Assembly (NCBI RefSeq): GCF_002289565.1
Contig: NZ_NTFY01000032.1
Span: 1 to 64,000 of the forward strand
Direction of reading: 5' to 3'
DNA from: Rhodopirellula sp. SM50
Lineage (GTDB): Bacteria > Planctomycetota > Planctomycetia > Pirellulales > Pirellulaceae
Length of the DNA stretch: 64,000 bases
Part shown: positions 1 through 10,434 of the stretch, piece after piece
Position numbering within the stretch: position 1 is the stretch's first letter
Layout of the letters: each line of letters begins with the position of its first letter
Notes under the pieces: model-generated
Databases searched by the model: none
Told to the model about the DNA's origin: nothing
What the model saw: the letters and a program-made list of their open reading frames with translations, nothing else
Position numbers and translations under genes: made by a program

Positions 1-3000
1 AAACCAATTGCGAGTCCGTGTTGTCCACGTCGGTGGTTTCCAGCATCGCCGTGGTCACCGTGTTGCCGACCGAACCTTCCGGGACCGTGTCACCGGCATT
101 GGTCGCCAGCACCTGTTCGTCGTTGACTGCGGTGATATCAACGTTGACGGTGCCGATCGTTTGATCGGTTCCGCCGCCCGAACCGGTGTTACCGCCGTCG
201 TTGACGACCACCTGGATCGTATCGGCGTCGTTACCGAACGTGTGCGGCGTGCCGTGCAAGTACTGAATGTTCGCCGGGGTGTCCAAGAACGTGTTCAAGT
301 CGGCAAGCGTTCCGGTCAGGGTCAGTGTGCCGGTCCCAGATCCGCCGACGGTGACACCGCCACCGGTCGATGCCGACAAGTCACCCCCGGTCGAAGTCGA
401 CAGCGTGACCGTCAGGTTGCCGCCGTTCTCATCCAGGTCTGCCAGGTTCAGCGCCGACAGATCGACGTTGCTGCTGACGTCTTCGGTCACCGTGATGTCG
501 CTCGGCAGCCCAGTGCCGGTCGGATCGTCGTTCGTCGCCGCGATCGAGATGTCGCGCGTTTGCGTGTTGGAATCCACATCACCGTCGTTGACCGTGAACG
601 CAACGGTGCGGGTCAACGTCGATGGGTTGTCGCTGTTGTTGGTGTACGTGATGCTCCGCAGGGCCGCCTGGTACTGGGCGACCGTCGCCGTTCCCGTCAG
701 GGTCAGTGTTCCGCTGCCCGCGTTCCAAACGCCGCTGATGCCGTTTTGATCGACGAACGTCAGCACATCCTGGCCGTTGGCGTAGTTACCCGTGATCTGA
801 ACGACGGCCGATTCCAGGTTCGTGTCGTCGACGTCGCTGAGTGCCAGTGTCGACGTGATCGCCACGGCGCCATCATTTTCGGTGTAGGCCAGCGTGCTGC
901 CTTCGATCGATGCTTCCACGGGAGCATCGTTGACAGCGGTAACAGTGAAGTTGAAGGTTCCCGTCGCGGGTGTCGATCCGTTTTCACCGCCGTCTGCCAG
1001 TGAGAAACTGAACGCGTCGCTTGCGGTTTCGCTGCCGTCGTGGTCGTAGGTCACGTCTCCGGCATCGATGTCGGCTTGGGTGAAGGTGTCGTTCAATCCC
1101 AAGGCGCCGAACCCGGCCAGATACAGCGTGCCGTTATCGGTCACGTCGGTGATCGTGTAGGTCAAGCCGGCACCGCTGTCGTCGACGTCGCCTTCGTTGA
1201 GCATCGCGGTCGTGATCGCCGTCCCGGTCGATCCTTCCAGGACCGTCGTGCCGGTGTTGGTCGCGACCGTCGGCGATTCATTGACATCGGTGACCGTTAC
1301 GGCGATCGCTTGCGTATCGGTGTCGATGCCGTCGGAGACTTGGACGGTGACGTCATAGACGTTGTTGCCACCATTATCGGTCGGTGATTCAAAGTCCGGC
1401 GCCGACACGAACGTCAGCACGCCGGAACTGGAATCGATTGCGAACTTGGCCGAGTCAAGTCCGCCGATGATGCTGTAGGTCAGTGTTTGAGCGGGCACGT
1501 CGCCGTCGACGGCCGTCACCGTGGTCACCGCTGTTCCGTTCTCTGCTGCATTGATGGAGGCTGTCGCGCCTGCGCCGTTGCTGGTGATCGTTGGCGCGGC
1601 GTTGGGAGTGTAGCCGACCTGAAGGCTGTCGATTTCGACGTTTCCGCCCGCCCCACCGCCTCCGACCGCAGTCACCAGGAAGCGGACCCGCGTATCGGCG
1701 GCGGTGTAAGCGGAGACATCGATCGAGAGTGTGCCGCTCCCGACATTGGTCGAGGCATCCAACGTGGCAACGGTGTCGTAGTTGCTGCCTCCGTCGCCGG
1801 AGACTTGCAAGAGAACCGTACGCGCGCCCGTCAGACTGTTCTTATAGGCCAGATCGAGCGACGCGGACGACGCGCCGCTCAGGTCGACTTGACGATAAAC
1901 GTTGTCGTTGACGTTATTGGCAATGATCCTCAGGTCACCGTTGATGACTTTGATTTCGCCGATTGCCGCGGACCCGTCGGCCGAATCCACCCATCCGGTG
2001 GACCAAGCTTCGCTACCGTCGCTGTTGGTGTAGGAATCGACCTCGAAGAGATCGAGAAACTGTCCGTCGTCGGCGGTGTCCTGAACGGTGACGGCGATCG
2101 TCTGTGAGTCGGTATAGGTCCCATCACTGGCCTGGACGATCACATCGTAGACGTTGTTCGCTCCGGTGTCGGTCGGGGATTCAAAGTCGGGGGCGGCGAC
2201 GAAGGTCAACACGCCGGTGCTTCCGTCGATCGCGAATTGAGCGGAATCGACGCCGCCAATGATCGAGTACGTGAGCGTCGCTGCCGGCAGGTCGGCATCG
2301 CTGGCGACGACGGTCGACACGTACACGCTGTTTTCGAAAACGTCGATCGCTGCCGTTGCCGCACCGCCGTCGGACGTGATGATCGGACTATTGTCGTTAA
2401 CCGGGGTGACGGTGAAGTTAAACGTTCCCGTCGCCGGGGTTGCGCCGTCTTCGCCACCGTCGGCCAGTGAGAAACTGAACGCGTCGCTGCTTGTTTCGCT
2501 GCCGTCATGGTCGTACGTGACGTCACCGGCATCGATGTCGGCTTGGGTGAAGGTGTCGTTCAGGCCCAAGGCGCCGAACCCGGCCAGATACAGGGTCCCG
2601 TTGTCGGTCACGTCGGTGATCGTGTAGGTCAGCCCGGCGCCGCTATCGTCGACGTCACCTTCGTTAAGCATCGCGGTCGTGATCGCCGTCCCGGTGGAGC
2701 CTTCCAGGACCGTCGTTCCGGTGTTGGTGGCGACCGTCGGTGAATCATTGACGGCAGTCACATTGACCGTTCTCTGCGCGGTATTACTCGTCCCGGTGTC
2801 GCCGTCGGTCAGCACAAAATCGGTGGTGCGTGCCGCCGTCGAGGGATTTTCCGACGTGTTGTGATAGCCGATCTGCCGACCGATGGCTTGGGCGATCGCC
2901 GGCGTGCTGTTGGCGTTGAAGGTGATCACCAGTGCCGTTCCCGAGGTTCCGCCGCTGAAGGTGGCCACATCGATGCCGCCGTGTCGGATCGTGCTTCCGA

Positions 3001-6000
3001 CCACCGTCACAGAACCTCCGTCGACGACGGTCAACTGGTCATTGCTCGTTCCACCGGCCGAAAAGGAAACTGTCAACGTTCCGCCGTCCAGGTCGGTCGA
3101 ATAGGGGTCTGTCGCGGTAAATCCGCTGTCGATCAAGGTGGGTGCTGCGTTTTCGGTGTACGCGGCCGAACCACCGGACGTCGAGATCACTGGATCATCG
3201 TTGACGGTGATGGTGACGGTGGCGACGTTGGAATCGAGGCTGCCGTCGTTGGTTTGGTAGGTGAAGGAGTCGACGCCGTTGAAGTTTGCATTGGGCGTGT
3301 AGGAGAACGAACCGTCCGACTCGATACTGAGCGTCCCGTTGCTGGGGCCCGTGACGAGAGCCGTGTTGACGTTGATCGCTCGGCTGTCCACATCCGAGTC
3401 GTTTTGCAGGACTCCGGATTGCGCGATGTCTTGAACCTGTCCGGCCGACAGCGCTGTGTCGTAAACCCGCACCTCGTCAATCTGGCCACTAAAGAGTCGA
3501 GTGTTGGCACCGGGCTTGCCAATTTGCAAGGCCCCCCACGCGGAGCGGTCGTTCTGGACCCCGGTATCGGTGCCTTCCAAGACACCGTCGACATACAACG
3601 AGGCGCTGAAGACGCCGCCGCCCAGATCGGTCACGGTCACCGCGGCGTGATGAAACTGCGTCGTGTCGGTGAAGTCTGAATTCGAAACGATGTAAATCGG
3701 GTCCGCACCATTGACGGGGACTTCATATCCCATGAAGAAGACAATCTTGTTGGCTTGGTCATAGGTTCCAATCGTCAGCCCCATTTCCGACTCAGCGGTC
3801 GTCCCCGGTGCCGAACCATACCCGTTACCGCCGCTGTAGCCTTCCCAGAGGATATGTTGCTCCGAGGTTGTCGTGGTCGTCTGAAACCAAGCGGACAGGG
3901 TGAAACTGCTGGCGGTCTTGAGCACCGTGCTGGTGGTCGCCACGTAGTCGTCAGAACCGTCGAACGTCAGCGCGCCCGACCCCACGTAGCCGGTCGTCCA
4001 AGTCGGATCGTCCGTGTCCGCTCCAGCGGTTGCCCCCAGTGTCGCGTCGTTGCCCAAGGCTCCCGCATCCACGGTAGCCTGTCCGGCGCCTTCGTCGAAT
4101 TGCCACCAATTGGCCAAATTATTCGTCGCAGGGCCGACGTCCAGCGTGGTGTTGACACTGGTGGAATAGGCGTCGTCCGCGGCGACCGGAGCGGTGTTGG
4201 TGACCGAGACGTTTTGAGCGAATTCCGACGTCTCGGTGAAGGCGTCAAAGCTGACGTTGCTCTTGGTCGCTGTTGCGCTGACGATCTCGCCGGCCAGCAC
4301 ATTGGCCGTCAACGTCGCATTGATCGTGGCGTTTCCCGAACCATCGGTCGTCACGTTCGCAAATCCGAGATACCGCTTTGCTTCGCCGTATCCGGTCCCG
4401 TCGCCGATCGCACTGGCAAAGAACTCGATGCGGTAGTAGCTGTTGGCAACCGCGTTGAATGAGCCGACGATGTTGACGTCGGTGCCGTTAACCATTTGAG
4501 CCGAGGTCAGAACGGGGAAATTCTGTAGACCATTGGCTCCCGTATCGACGTCACCAGCGTCGTTGGTGGTGACACCGTCGTTATCCAAGTCGATGCCGAG
4601 GCCGGTGTTCCCAAAGATCGTGTTGCCCAGAATCGCGGCTTGCGACGCCCCGGTCGCGGCGATGCCGTCCAGACCGTTGCCGGCGATCACGTTTCCGGCT
4701 CCCGCGGCGGTTCCCCCGATCAAGTTGCCGAGGCCGCCGGCAAAGTCACCCAGGGAGACGCCGTGTCCGGAATTGCCGAGCGGCGTGGTGCCGTCGGCCA
4801 TGGTCCCGATCAGGTTGCCCTGCACGGTGTTGTTGTTCCCTTCGACGATGATTCCCCAGGAGTTATTCCCCGAAATCAGGTTTCCCTCGCCCGCGTTGGT
4901 GCCGCCGACCGTCGTGTTGTCACCCCCGACGAGGATTCCGCCCCAGTTGCCGACACCGGATTGCCCGTTGCCGATCGCAACCATCCCCGTCGCATCGGTT
5001 CCGATGTAGTTGCCTTGGATGATTGTGCCGGTGACGCCAGGATCGATATCGATCCCTTCGTCGCCATTGCCCGAGATCACGTTGCGATCGGCCGCGGTGG
5101 AACCGCCGATCGTGTTATTGCTTCCGCCGACAAGAATGCCGTCGCCACCATTTCCTTTCCCCGCACCGGCGTCGGTTCCATCGGTCGACAAGCGTCCGAT
5201 GTAGTTTCCGGCGATCAAATTGTTTTCCGAACCGGATTGGATTTCGATCGCATTGCCGCCCCAATCACGGATCACGAAGCCGCGGATCGTGCTGCCGTCG
5301 GCGGTCGCAGAAAGTCGGAATCCCGCGTCGCCCCCTCCCGCGCTGGCGCCGTCGACGATGATGGCCGGACGGTTACCGTTGGTCGCAAAGCTGTCGTCGG
5401 TCGTCGCATCGATGTAGACGGCCTCGGTGATCAGTGGCAACATCGTCGTGGGCGTGATCAGGTGCGTGCCCGTGCCGGTGATGTTGAAATCGATCGTGTC
5501 CAGCCCCGCGTTGGCGTTCGCATCGCTGATCGCCTGACGCAGCGAACCGGCCCCCGAATCGTTGGTGTTGGTCACGGTGTAGGTCGCCAAAACGCCTTCC
5601 CAAGCGGCTTGCGCGTGCTGGGAAAAGGCGACCTGTGACTCCACGATCCCGACGTTGTATTCAAAGTCCCAATCACCGCCGAGTGAATCACTGCCCGTCG
5701 CGTCGTCGCTGGCGGCAACGTCACAGTCACACAGCGCGGCGAGTGACTCGACCAGTCCGCGACCGTCATCAGTGCTGGCCAGATCGCAGCCGTAGATCAA
5801 TAGATCGGCATCCGCATCGAGCGACGCGGCCCAGGAGGCGATGTCGCCGGCGTAGCCCTGGGCAGATTCCAGATCCAGCCGGGTGTTACCGAGTTGCAGC
5901 CCTCCGCCGTCACCGTGGCTCAGAAGATGAACCGCATCAACGCCCGACAGTTCGCCGAGGGTTTCGGTGATCCGGATGATGCCGTCTTCTTCCGACGAGA

Positions 6001-6457
6001 GTCGTACGATCAACCATTGCGTGCCATCATCGGAATTGTCCCGCAGTCCGGCCAACAGTGTCTCGGCATCTTCGACACCCTCGTCGACGAAGACCACTTC
6101 AAGCGGACGCGACGGATCTGTCGTGGACGATTCAAACAGAGTCTTCGAGTCAGGTTGATCCGATGGTGAATCAATCGAATCGACCGGATGGGCGCCGAAC
6201 AACTCGTCAGACGCACCCGGCGCGGCTGATTGGAGCATCTGGGTCATCGCCGCGTCGAGAAGTTCGACGTCGGCGTCGAAGGGCAATTCTGCCGTGTCGG
6301 GACCGTCTGCGCTGAGCAGAATGCGGTCCTCCAACGGGAAGAAGTCGAATACGCGTGGGGGGTGATTCGCGGACAAGGTCGAAGATCCAGTAAAGCGCGA
6401 GCGGGGCTGGCGAAAAACGACGCCACTGCCCCCGTGTCCGTCGTTTTCACCTTTCAA
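1..6457 (-). CDS. Giant LEPR-XLL/DUF4347 adhesin-like protein (3' end outside window)
   Basis: Open frame on the minus strand from 6457 through the left edge, about 2,150 residues without a stop. A TAG lies two codons upstream of the TTG at 6457, so TTG is the most upstream start and no ATG precedes the first motif. Order: LEPR-XLL-type motif LEDRILLSADGP (residues 42-53), DUF4347 (about 115-300, with HLLSHGDGGG and YGCDL), a GSLRQAI signature and parallel beta-helix with repeated N-x-I-G-G turns (about 305-650), a LamG/concanavalin-like domain starting WWQFDEG (about 780-1000), then tandem cadherin-like/VCBS-type repeats each ending near VNDxP. The family is known as very large secreted or surface proteins of planctomycetes and marine bacteria; an adhesion role is inferred. 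Two nearly identical repeat units lie 1,467 bp apart. The secretion or anchoring C-terminus is not in the window. Confidence 0.9.
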   Translation of the reverse strand, partial: MKGENDGHGGSGVVFRQPRSRFTGSSTLSANHPPRVFDFFPLEDRILLSADGPDTAELPFDADVELLDAAMTQMLQSAAPGASDELFGAHPVDSIDSPSDQPDSKTLFESSTTDPSRPLEVVFVDEGVEDAETLLAGLRDNSDDGTQWLIVRLSSEEDGIIRITETLGELSGVDAVHLLSHGDGGGLQLGNTRLDLESAQGYAGDIASWAASLDADADLLIYGCDLASTDDGRGLVESLAALCDCDVAASDDATGSDSLGGDWDFEYNVGIVESQVAFSQHAQAAWEGVLATYTVTNTNDSGAGSLRQAISDANANAGLDTIDFNITGTGTHLITPTTMLPLITEAVYIDATTDDSFATNGNRPAIIVDGASAGGGDAGFRLSATADGSTIRGFVIRDWGGNAIEIQSGSENNLIAGNYIGRLSTDGTDAGAGKGNGGDGILVGGSNNTIGGSTAADRNVISGNGDEGIDIDPGVTGTIIQGNYIGTDATGMVAIGNGQSGVGNWGGILVGGDNTTVGGTNAGEGNLISGNNSWGIIVEGNNNTVQGNLIGTMADGTTPLGNSGHGVSLGDFAGGLGNLIGGTAAGAGNVIAGNGLDGIAATGASQAAILGNTIFGNTGLGIDLDNDGVTTNDAGDVDTGANGLQNFPVLTSAQMVNGTDVNIVGSFNAVANSYYRIEFFASAIGDGTGYGEAKRYLGFANVTTDGSGNATINATLTANVLAGEIVSATATKSNVSFDAFTETSEFAQNVSVTNTAPVAADDAYSTSVNTTLDVGPATNNLANWWQFDEGAGQATVDAGALGNDATLGATAGADTDDPTWTTGYVGSGALTFDGSDDYVATTSTVLKTASSFTLSAWFQTTTTTSEQHILWEGYSGGNGYGSAPGTTAESEMGLTIGTYDQANKIVFFMGYEVPVNGADPIYIVSNSDFTDTTQFHHAAVTVTDLGGGVFSASLYVDGVLEGTDTGVQNDRSAWGALQIGKPGANTRLFSGQIDEVRVYDTALSAGQVQDIAQSGVLQNDSDVDSRAINVNTALVTGPSNGTLSIESDGSFSYTPNANFNGVDSFTYQTNDGSLDSNVATVTITVNDDPVISTSGGSAAYTENAAPTLIDSGFTATDPYSTDLDGGTLTVSFSAGGTSNDQLTVVDGGSVTVVGSTIRHGGIDVATFSGGTSGTALVITFNANSTPAIAQAIGRQIGYHNTSENPSTAARTTDFVLTDGDTGTSNTAQRTVNVTAVNDSPTVATNTGTTVLEGSTGTAITTAMLNEGDVDDSGAGLTYTITDVTDNGTLYLAGFGALGLNDTFTQADIDAGDVTYDHDGSETSSDAFSFSLADGGEDGATPATGTFNFTVTPVNDNSPIITSDGGAATAAIDVFENSVYVSTVVASDADLPAATLTYSIIGGVDSAQFAIDGSTGVLTFVAAPDFESPTDTGANNVYDVIVQASDGTYTDSQTIAVTVQDTADDGQFLDLFEVDSYTNSDGSEAWSTGWVDSADGSAAIGEIKVINGDLRIIANNVNDNVYRQVDLSGASSASLDLAYKNSLTGARTVLLQVSGDGGSNYDTVATLDASTNVGSGTLSIDVSAYTAADTRVRFLVTAVGGGGAGGNVEIDSLQVGYTPNAAPTITSNGAGATASINAAENGTAVTTVTAVDGDVPAQTLTYSIIGGLDSAKFAIDSSSGVLTFVSAPDFESPTDNGGNNVYDVTVQVSDGIDTDTQAIAVTVTDVNESPTVATNTGTTVLEGSTGTAITTAMLNEGDVDDSGAGLTYTITDVTDNGTLYLAGFGALGLNDTFTQADIDAGDVTYDHDGSETASDAFSFSLADGGENGSTPATGTFNFTVTAVNDAPVEASIEGSTLAYTENDGAVAITSTLALSDVDDTNLESAVVQITGNYANGQDVLTFVDQNGISGVWNAGSGTLTLTGTATVAQYQAALRSITYTNNSDNPSTLTRTVAFTVNDGDVDSNTQTRDISIAATNDDPTGTGLPSDITVTEDVSSNVDLSALNLADLDENGGNLTVTLSTSTGGDLSASTGGGVTVGGSGTGTLTLTGTLADLNTFLDTPANIQYLHGTPHTFGNDADTIQVVVNDGGNTGSGGGTDQTIGTVNVDITAVNDEQVLATNAGDTVPEGSVGNTVTTAMLETTDVDNTDSQLV
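955..2757 (-). repeat. Internal coding duplication in the adhesin
   Basis: About 330 bp at 955-1290 recurs at about 2424-2757 with roughly 90 percent identity by eye, in register (1,467 bp = 489 codons apart). Both encode the unit starting VATNTGTTVLEGSTGT and ending FSFSLADGGE. A second cadherin-like unit containing NNVYDV is also duplicated (near 1330-1600 and 2110-2370). A third, diverged copy of the first unit starts at the left edge (1-120). The high nucleotide identity suggests recent duplication or gene conversion. Confidence 0.8.
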
Positions 6458-6790
6458 TACCTAAGCCACGAAAGAACCACGAAGGTGCATCTCATCCGCA
6501 GGACGTGCCAATGCGGGGCAACGGCCAGGCAAACTCGTGCAGACTGAACGGACCAATCCGTCTGTGACGGTTATGCCTCCCGACGCCGGGAGTGGATTTG
6601 TCGGCCACGCCGCGACAGGCAGATCAGCGACGGGGCCGCTTCCTCCCCACCGACAACCGTCAAGCAGACGGCATTTGAGCCGGGTATGATACGTGTCACA
6701 AACTCGACAACGCCGTGGCACGACTGCGAAAACGCCGCGTTGGGTTGCCCCCTTTCGATTGACCAGCAGGCCCCCACAACATCCCTCTCC
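6458..6790. other. Divergent intergenic region
   Basis: 333 bp between the divergently transcribed adhesin and sulfatase. It must contain both promoters, but I see no convincing -35/-10 pair, operator or RNA gene. Open frames here lack family motifs and overlap the coding sequence on the other strand. Confidence 0.5.
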
Positions 6791-8257
6791 ATGAAATACG
6801 TTCTCTGTTTTTGCTCGCTGATCCTTGCGATCACCGTCCAGGCCGCCGATCGGCCGAATGTTGTGTTTATCCTCGCCGACGACATGGGTTATGGCGACGT
6901 CCAAGCCCTCAACCCAGACTCCAAGATCGCCACGCCGAATCTGAATCGTCTGGCCGCCGAGGGCATGACCTTTTCCGACGCGCACTCCCCGTCGGCGGTT
7001 TGCACGCCGACTCGCTACGCGACGTTGACCGGACGTTATTGTTGGCGGAGCAAATTAAAACGAGGAGTGCTTAACGGATACGGGACGCCCTTGATCGAAA
7101 CGGACCGACCGACGGTTGCGTCGCACCTGAAACAACATGGGTACCATACGGCCGTCATCGGCAAATGGCACCTCGGCCTCGGGTTTCAGAAAGACGCCGG
7201 CGGTCAATGGGACTGGACGAAACCGCTCAGCTATTCACCGGTCGATGCCGGCTTCGATCGATCACTGGTGATTCCCGCGTCGCTCGATTTCCCCCCCTAC
7301 GTCTACATCGACGGTCATCAGATCACGGGGCAACCCGATCGGATCCAGCCTGCCAGACCGTTCCCGGCGTATCTGCGAAAGGGCGAACTCGGTTCGGATT
7401 TTTCGATTCCAGATTGTTTGGATGAATTGACCGCGCAGGTTTCCCAACACATTCGCTCGCGGGCCGATCAAGACGAACCGTTCTTCCTGTATTTTCCGCT
7501 GACCGCCCCACACAAACCGGTTTTGCCACACGGCCGATTTGCGGGGACGACCAAGCTCGGCCCGTACGGGGATTTCGTGTCGCAAGTCGATTGGACGGTC
7601 GGTCAAGTGTTGACGGCGATCGACGAATCCGGTCTCGCCGAAAACACGCTGGTGATCTACACCAGTGACAACGGCTCGTTCATGCGACGACAGAGTGACG
7701 CCGACCAGCCGGACCACGTCAGCGATGAAACGATCCAGGCGTACTACGAAGGCAACCACACGGCCAACGGCCCCTGGCGCGGCACCAAGGCGGATATCTG
7801 GGAAGGTGGTCATCACGTTCCCTTTTTCGCCCGCTGGACGGGGACGATCAAACCGGGGTCCCGCAGCGATCACCCGATCTGCCACGTGGACTTGTTTGCG
7901 ACCGCGGCGGAGCTGGCCGGGACCAAGCTGCCGCCGGCGGATCAGGCCGCGCCCGACAGTTTCAGCATCGTGCCGTTGTTACGAGGAAACGACGATCAGT
8001 TTCGACGCGCCCCAGTCGTGAATCATTCGGCCAATGGGACCTTCGCGATTCGTGACGGAAAATGGAAACTGGTTTTCAGCGACGGTTCGGGCGGACGCGA
8101 GAAACCCTCGGGCAAGCCATTCGGAACACCGTGGCAGCTGTACGACTTGGACACCGACCCGACCGAGTCCAAGGATCTGGCGGAGACGAATCGAGAGGTG
8201 GTTCAGGAACTCGGGGCGGAGTTGTTCCGGTTCTTGGCGAATGAGAAAAGCCGCTGA
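6791..8257 (+). CDS. Secreted type I sulfatase (arylsulfatase family)
   Basis: 488 residues from ATG 6791, chosen because it begins a clean signal peptide (MKYVLCF...TVQAA); the frame extends 35 codons upstream but without signal character. The mature part starts with PNVVFILADDMGYGD, where Asp30-Asp31 are metal ligands. The sulfatase signature CTPTR (Cys71-Arg75) carries the cysteine that anaerobic sulfatase-maturing or formylglycine-generating enzymes convert to formylglycine. GKWHLG (about residue 123) and YTSDNGS are further active-site motifs. It hydrolyses sulfate esters, in planctomycetes usually of algal polysaccharides, in the periplasm; the specific substrate cannot be read. It is complete and stands alone. 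Confidence 0.95.
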   Translation: MKYVLCFCSLILAITVQAADRPNVVFILADDMGYGDVQALNPDSKIATPNLNRLAAEGMTFSDAHSPSAVCTPTRYATLTGRYCWRSKLKRGVLNGYGTPLIETDRPTVASHLKQHGYHTAVIGKWHLGLGFQKDAGGQWDWTKPLSYSPVDAGFDRSLVIPASLDFPPYVYIDGHQITGQPDRIQPARPFPAYLRKGELGSDFSIPDCLDELTAQVSQHIRSRADQDEPFFLYFPLTAPHKPVLPHGRFAGTTKLGPYGDFVSQVDWTVGQVLTAIDESGLAENTLVIYTSDNGSFMRRQSDADQPDHVSDETIQAYYEGNHTANGPWRGTKADIWEGGHHVPFFARWTGTIKPGSRSDHPICHVDLFATAAELAGTKLPPADQAAPDSFSIVPLLRGNDDQFRRAPVVNHSANGTFAIRDGKWKLVFSDGSGGREKPSGKPFGTPWQLYDLDTDPTESKDLAETNREVVQELGAELFRFLANEKSR

Positions 8258-8745
8258 GGTATTACTCAAAAAACCTCCCTCTGGGAGGGTCGAGCGAAGC
8301 GAGCACATCACAGAGCCACCCTCCCTCTGAGCTTTGGTATGTACACAGGTCGCTTTTTGCCCAAAGGGCATGCATATCCCTAGCCTGGGGCAAGCAAACC
8401 GAGCATTTGCGAGGGTTGCGCCGCCCCAGGGACCTCATCGCAATGAGGTAAAATTTGGCCAACGGCCATGCACAACATTCGCGTTTGACGAGACATTTGT
8501 GAATGGCCGTTGGCCAATCGCTCTCGTTCTCGTTTTCGGACCTTGGGCGGTGCCCAAGGCTATGGATGTAAACGGCCGTTGGCCGAAACCATCCACTTAA
8601 AACCGATCTGATATACGAAATCTGACATGCAAAAGATGTGTAGAAACCGATGCCCTCCGGGAGGGTTTCTCAAGCTGTCTAAACGCTGACGCCATCTGCC
8701 AGGCCGAACGCCCGATTTCCTCCACACCCTCCGAGACGTCCCCCC
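8258..8745. repeat. Repeat-filled intergenic region with several palindromes
   Basis: 488 bp without a gene. It holds at least five perfect dyads: CCTCCC/GGGAGG at 8274-8288, ACCTCAT/ATGAGGT near 8432-8449, TGGCCAACGGCCAT (8456-8469) with its exact complement at 8503-8516 and a third partial copy near 8573, CTTGGGC/GCCCAAG near 8542-8559, and CCCTCC/GGAGGG near 8651-8664. Hairpins lack a following T-run, so they resemble REP-like elements more than intrinsic terminators. Confidence 0.7.
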
Positions 8746-10434
8746 ATGGAAACGATCGCACCGCTGCTGGCTTTCACGCCGATCTTGGTCGTGGCCATTC
8801 TTTTGGTCGCGTTGCGGATGCCGGCGTCCCGGGCGATGCCGATCGCGTATGTCAGCGTGGTGATGTTGGCGTATTTTGTCTGGCAACTGGACACGGCAAC
8901 GATCGCTGCGGCGTCGGTCAATGGATTGGTCGTCACGGCTCAGTTGTTGTTCATCATTTTCGGTGCCATTCTGCTGCTCAACACGCTCAGCGAAAGCGGG
9001 GCGCTGGCGGTGATCCGAAGAGGCTTCACCGACATCACCCCGGATCGTCGTGTCCAAGTCATCTTGATTGCCTGGTTGTTCGGATCGTTCATCGAGGGCA
9101 GCGCCGGATTTGGGACTCCCGCGGCCGTTTGTGTACCGTTGTTGGTGGGGCTGGGTTTCCCGGCCAAGTCGGCGGTGGTCAGCGGCATGTTGATCCAGTG
9201 CACACCGGTGTCGTTTGGGGCGGTGGGAACGCCGATCTTGATCGGCGTCAAAAACGGACTCAGCGGCAGCGAGGCGGTCGTCGCCTATGCTCACAACCAG
9301 CTCGCTGCCGGCGACGACATCTGGTCCACCTTGCTGCCGTTGGTCGGTGGCCGCGTCGCGTTGGTTCATCTGCTTTGCGGGCTGTTGATTCCGTTATTCG
9401 TCGTTGCGGTGATGACACGTTTCTTTGGGGTCAACCGCTCCTGGCGCGAAGGGTTGCGGATCTGGCCGTTCGCGTTGTTCGCGTCGCTGTCGATGACCAT
9501 TCCCTCGACGATCATTGCCAACACGCTGGGTCCCGAGTTTCCATCGTTGATCGGCGCCCTGGTCGGGTTGGCGTTGACGGTACCGCTAGCGCGACGGGGT
9601 TGGCTGTTGCCCTCCGAACCGGCCTGGGACTTTGCCGACGCCTCGGACTGGCCGGCCGATTGGAACGGCAACGTCGACATCCGCCTGAAGGACTCCGATC
9701 ACCGCCTGTCGATTGCTCGATCGTGGGCGCCGTACTTGATGATTGCCGTGCTGTTGGTTTTGACGCGGTTGCCCTCGCTTGAACTCGGCCAGTGGCTCAA
9801 GTCGATCACGATTCCGACCGACGCGGCGCTGACGGAAAACCTGTTCGGGTCCGCCATCGATGTCAAACCGGTTGCACCGCTGTATCTGCCAGGCGCATTA
9901 TTCGTCTTGGTTTGCCTGCTGACGATTCCGTTGCACCGCATGTCCAAGCGGGCGGTCATCGAAGCGACAACGCGTTCGATGCGGATGGTCGTGTCGGCAT
10001 CGCTGGCATTGCTGTTCGCGGTGCCGATGGTTCAGCTGTTTATCAACAGCACCGGTGGTGAAGCGGGGTTTGATTCGATGCCCAAGGTCCTCGCCGGCGG
10101 AGTCTCTTCGTTGGTCGGCGGTGCCTGGCCGTTGCTGTCACCGTTGGTGGGAGGACTCGGCGCGTTCGTCGCCGGCAGCAACACGATCAGCAACATGATG
10201 TTTTCTCTGTTCCAATTTCAAGTCGGCCAAAACATCGGTGCCGATCCGATTTGGATCGTTGCGTTGCAAGCGGTCGGCGGAGCGGCGGGCAACACGATTT
10301 GTGTGCACAACGTCGTCGCGGCCTGTGCCGTCGTGGGACTGGTGGGCCGCGAAGGCGACATCATTCGAATCACCGCAATGGTGTTTCTGTACTACGTGGT
10401 CGTCGCGGGAATCGTCGGCATGATCGTGGCGTAA
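8746..10434 (+). CDS. lctP: L-lactate permease (LctP family)
   Basis: 562 residues, the usual LctP length, with about a dozen hydrophobic segments beginning directly at the N-terminus ([19 protein letters not shown]). The segment with [14 protein letters not shown], followed by GVKNG and near the C-terminus [14 protein letters not shown], is typical of the family. It transports L-lactate and possibly glycolate across the inner membrane with protons. No lactate dehydrogenase gene is adjacent. The last three codons, GTG GCG TAA, are the first bases of a tandem repeat, so the repeat supplies the stop codon. Confidence 0.93.
   Translation: METIAPLLAFTPILVVAILLVALRMPASRAMPIAYVSVVMLAYFVWQLDTATIAAASVNGLVVTAQLLFIIFGAILLLNTLSESGALAVIRRGFTDITPDRRVQVILIAWLFGSFIEGSAGFGTPAAVCVPLLVGLGFPAKSAVVSGMLIQCTPVSFGAVGTPILIGVKNGLSGSEAVVAYAHNQLAAGDDIWSTLLPLVGGRVALVHLLCGLLIPLFVVAVMTRFFGVNRSWREGLRIWPFALFASLSMTIPSTIIANTLGPEFPSLIGALVGLALTVPLARRGWLLPSEPAWDFADASDWPADWNGNVDIRLKDSDHRLSIARSWAPYLMIAVLLVLTRLPSLELGQWLKSITIPTDAALTENLFGSAIDVKPVAPLYLPGALFVLVCLLTIPLHRMSKRAVIEATTRSMRMVVSASLALLFAVPMVQLFINSTGGEAGFDSMPKVLAGGVSSLVGGAWPLLSPLVGGLGAFVAGSNTISNMMFSLFQFQVGQNIGADPIWIVALQAVGGAAGNTICVHNVVAACAVVGLVGREGDIIRITAMVFLYYVVVAGIVGMIVA

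Noticed and set aside
8274-8288. Intrinsic terminator after the sulfatase
   Set aside because: The hairpin has no downstream T-run and its type recurs in other gaps, so a REP-like repeat is more likely.
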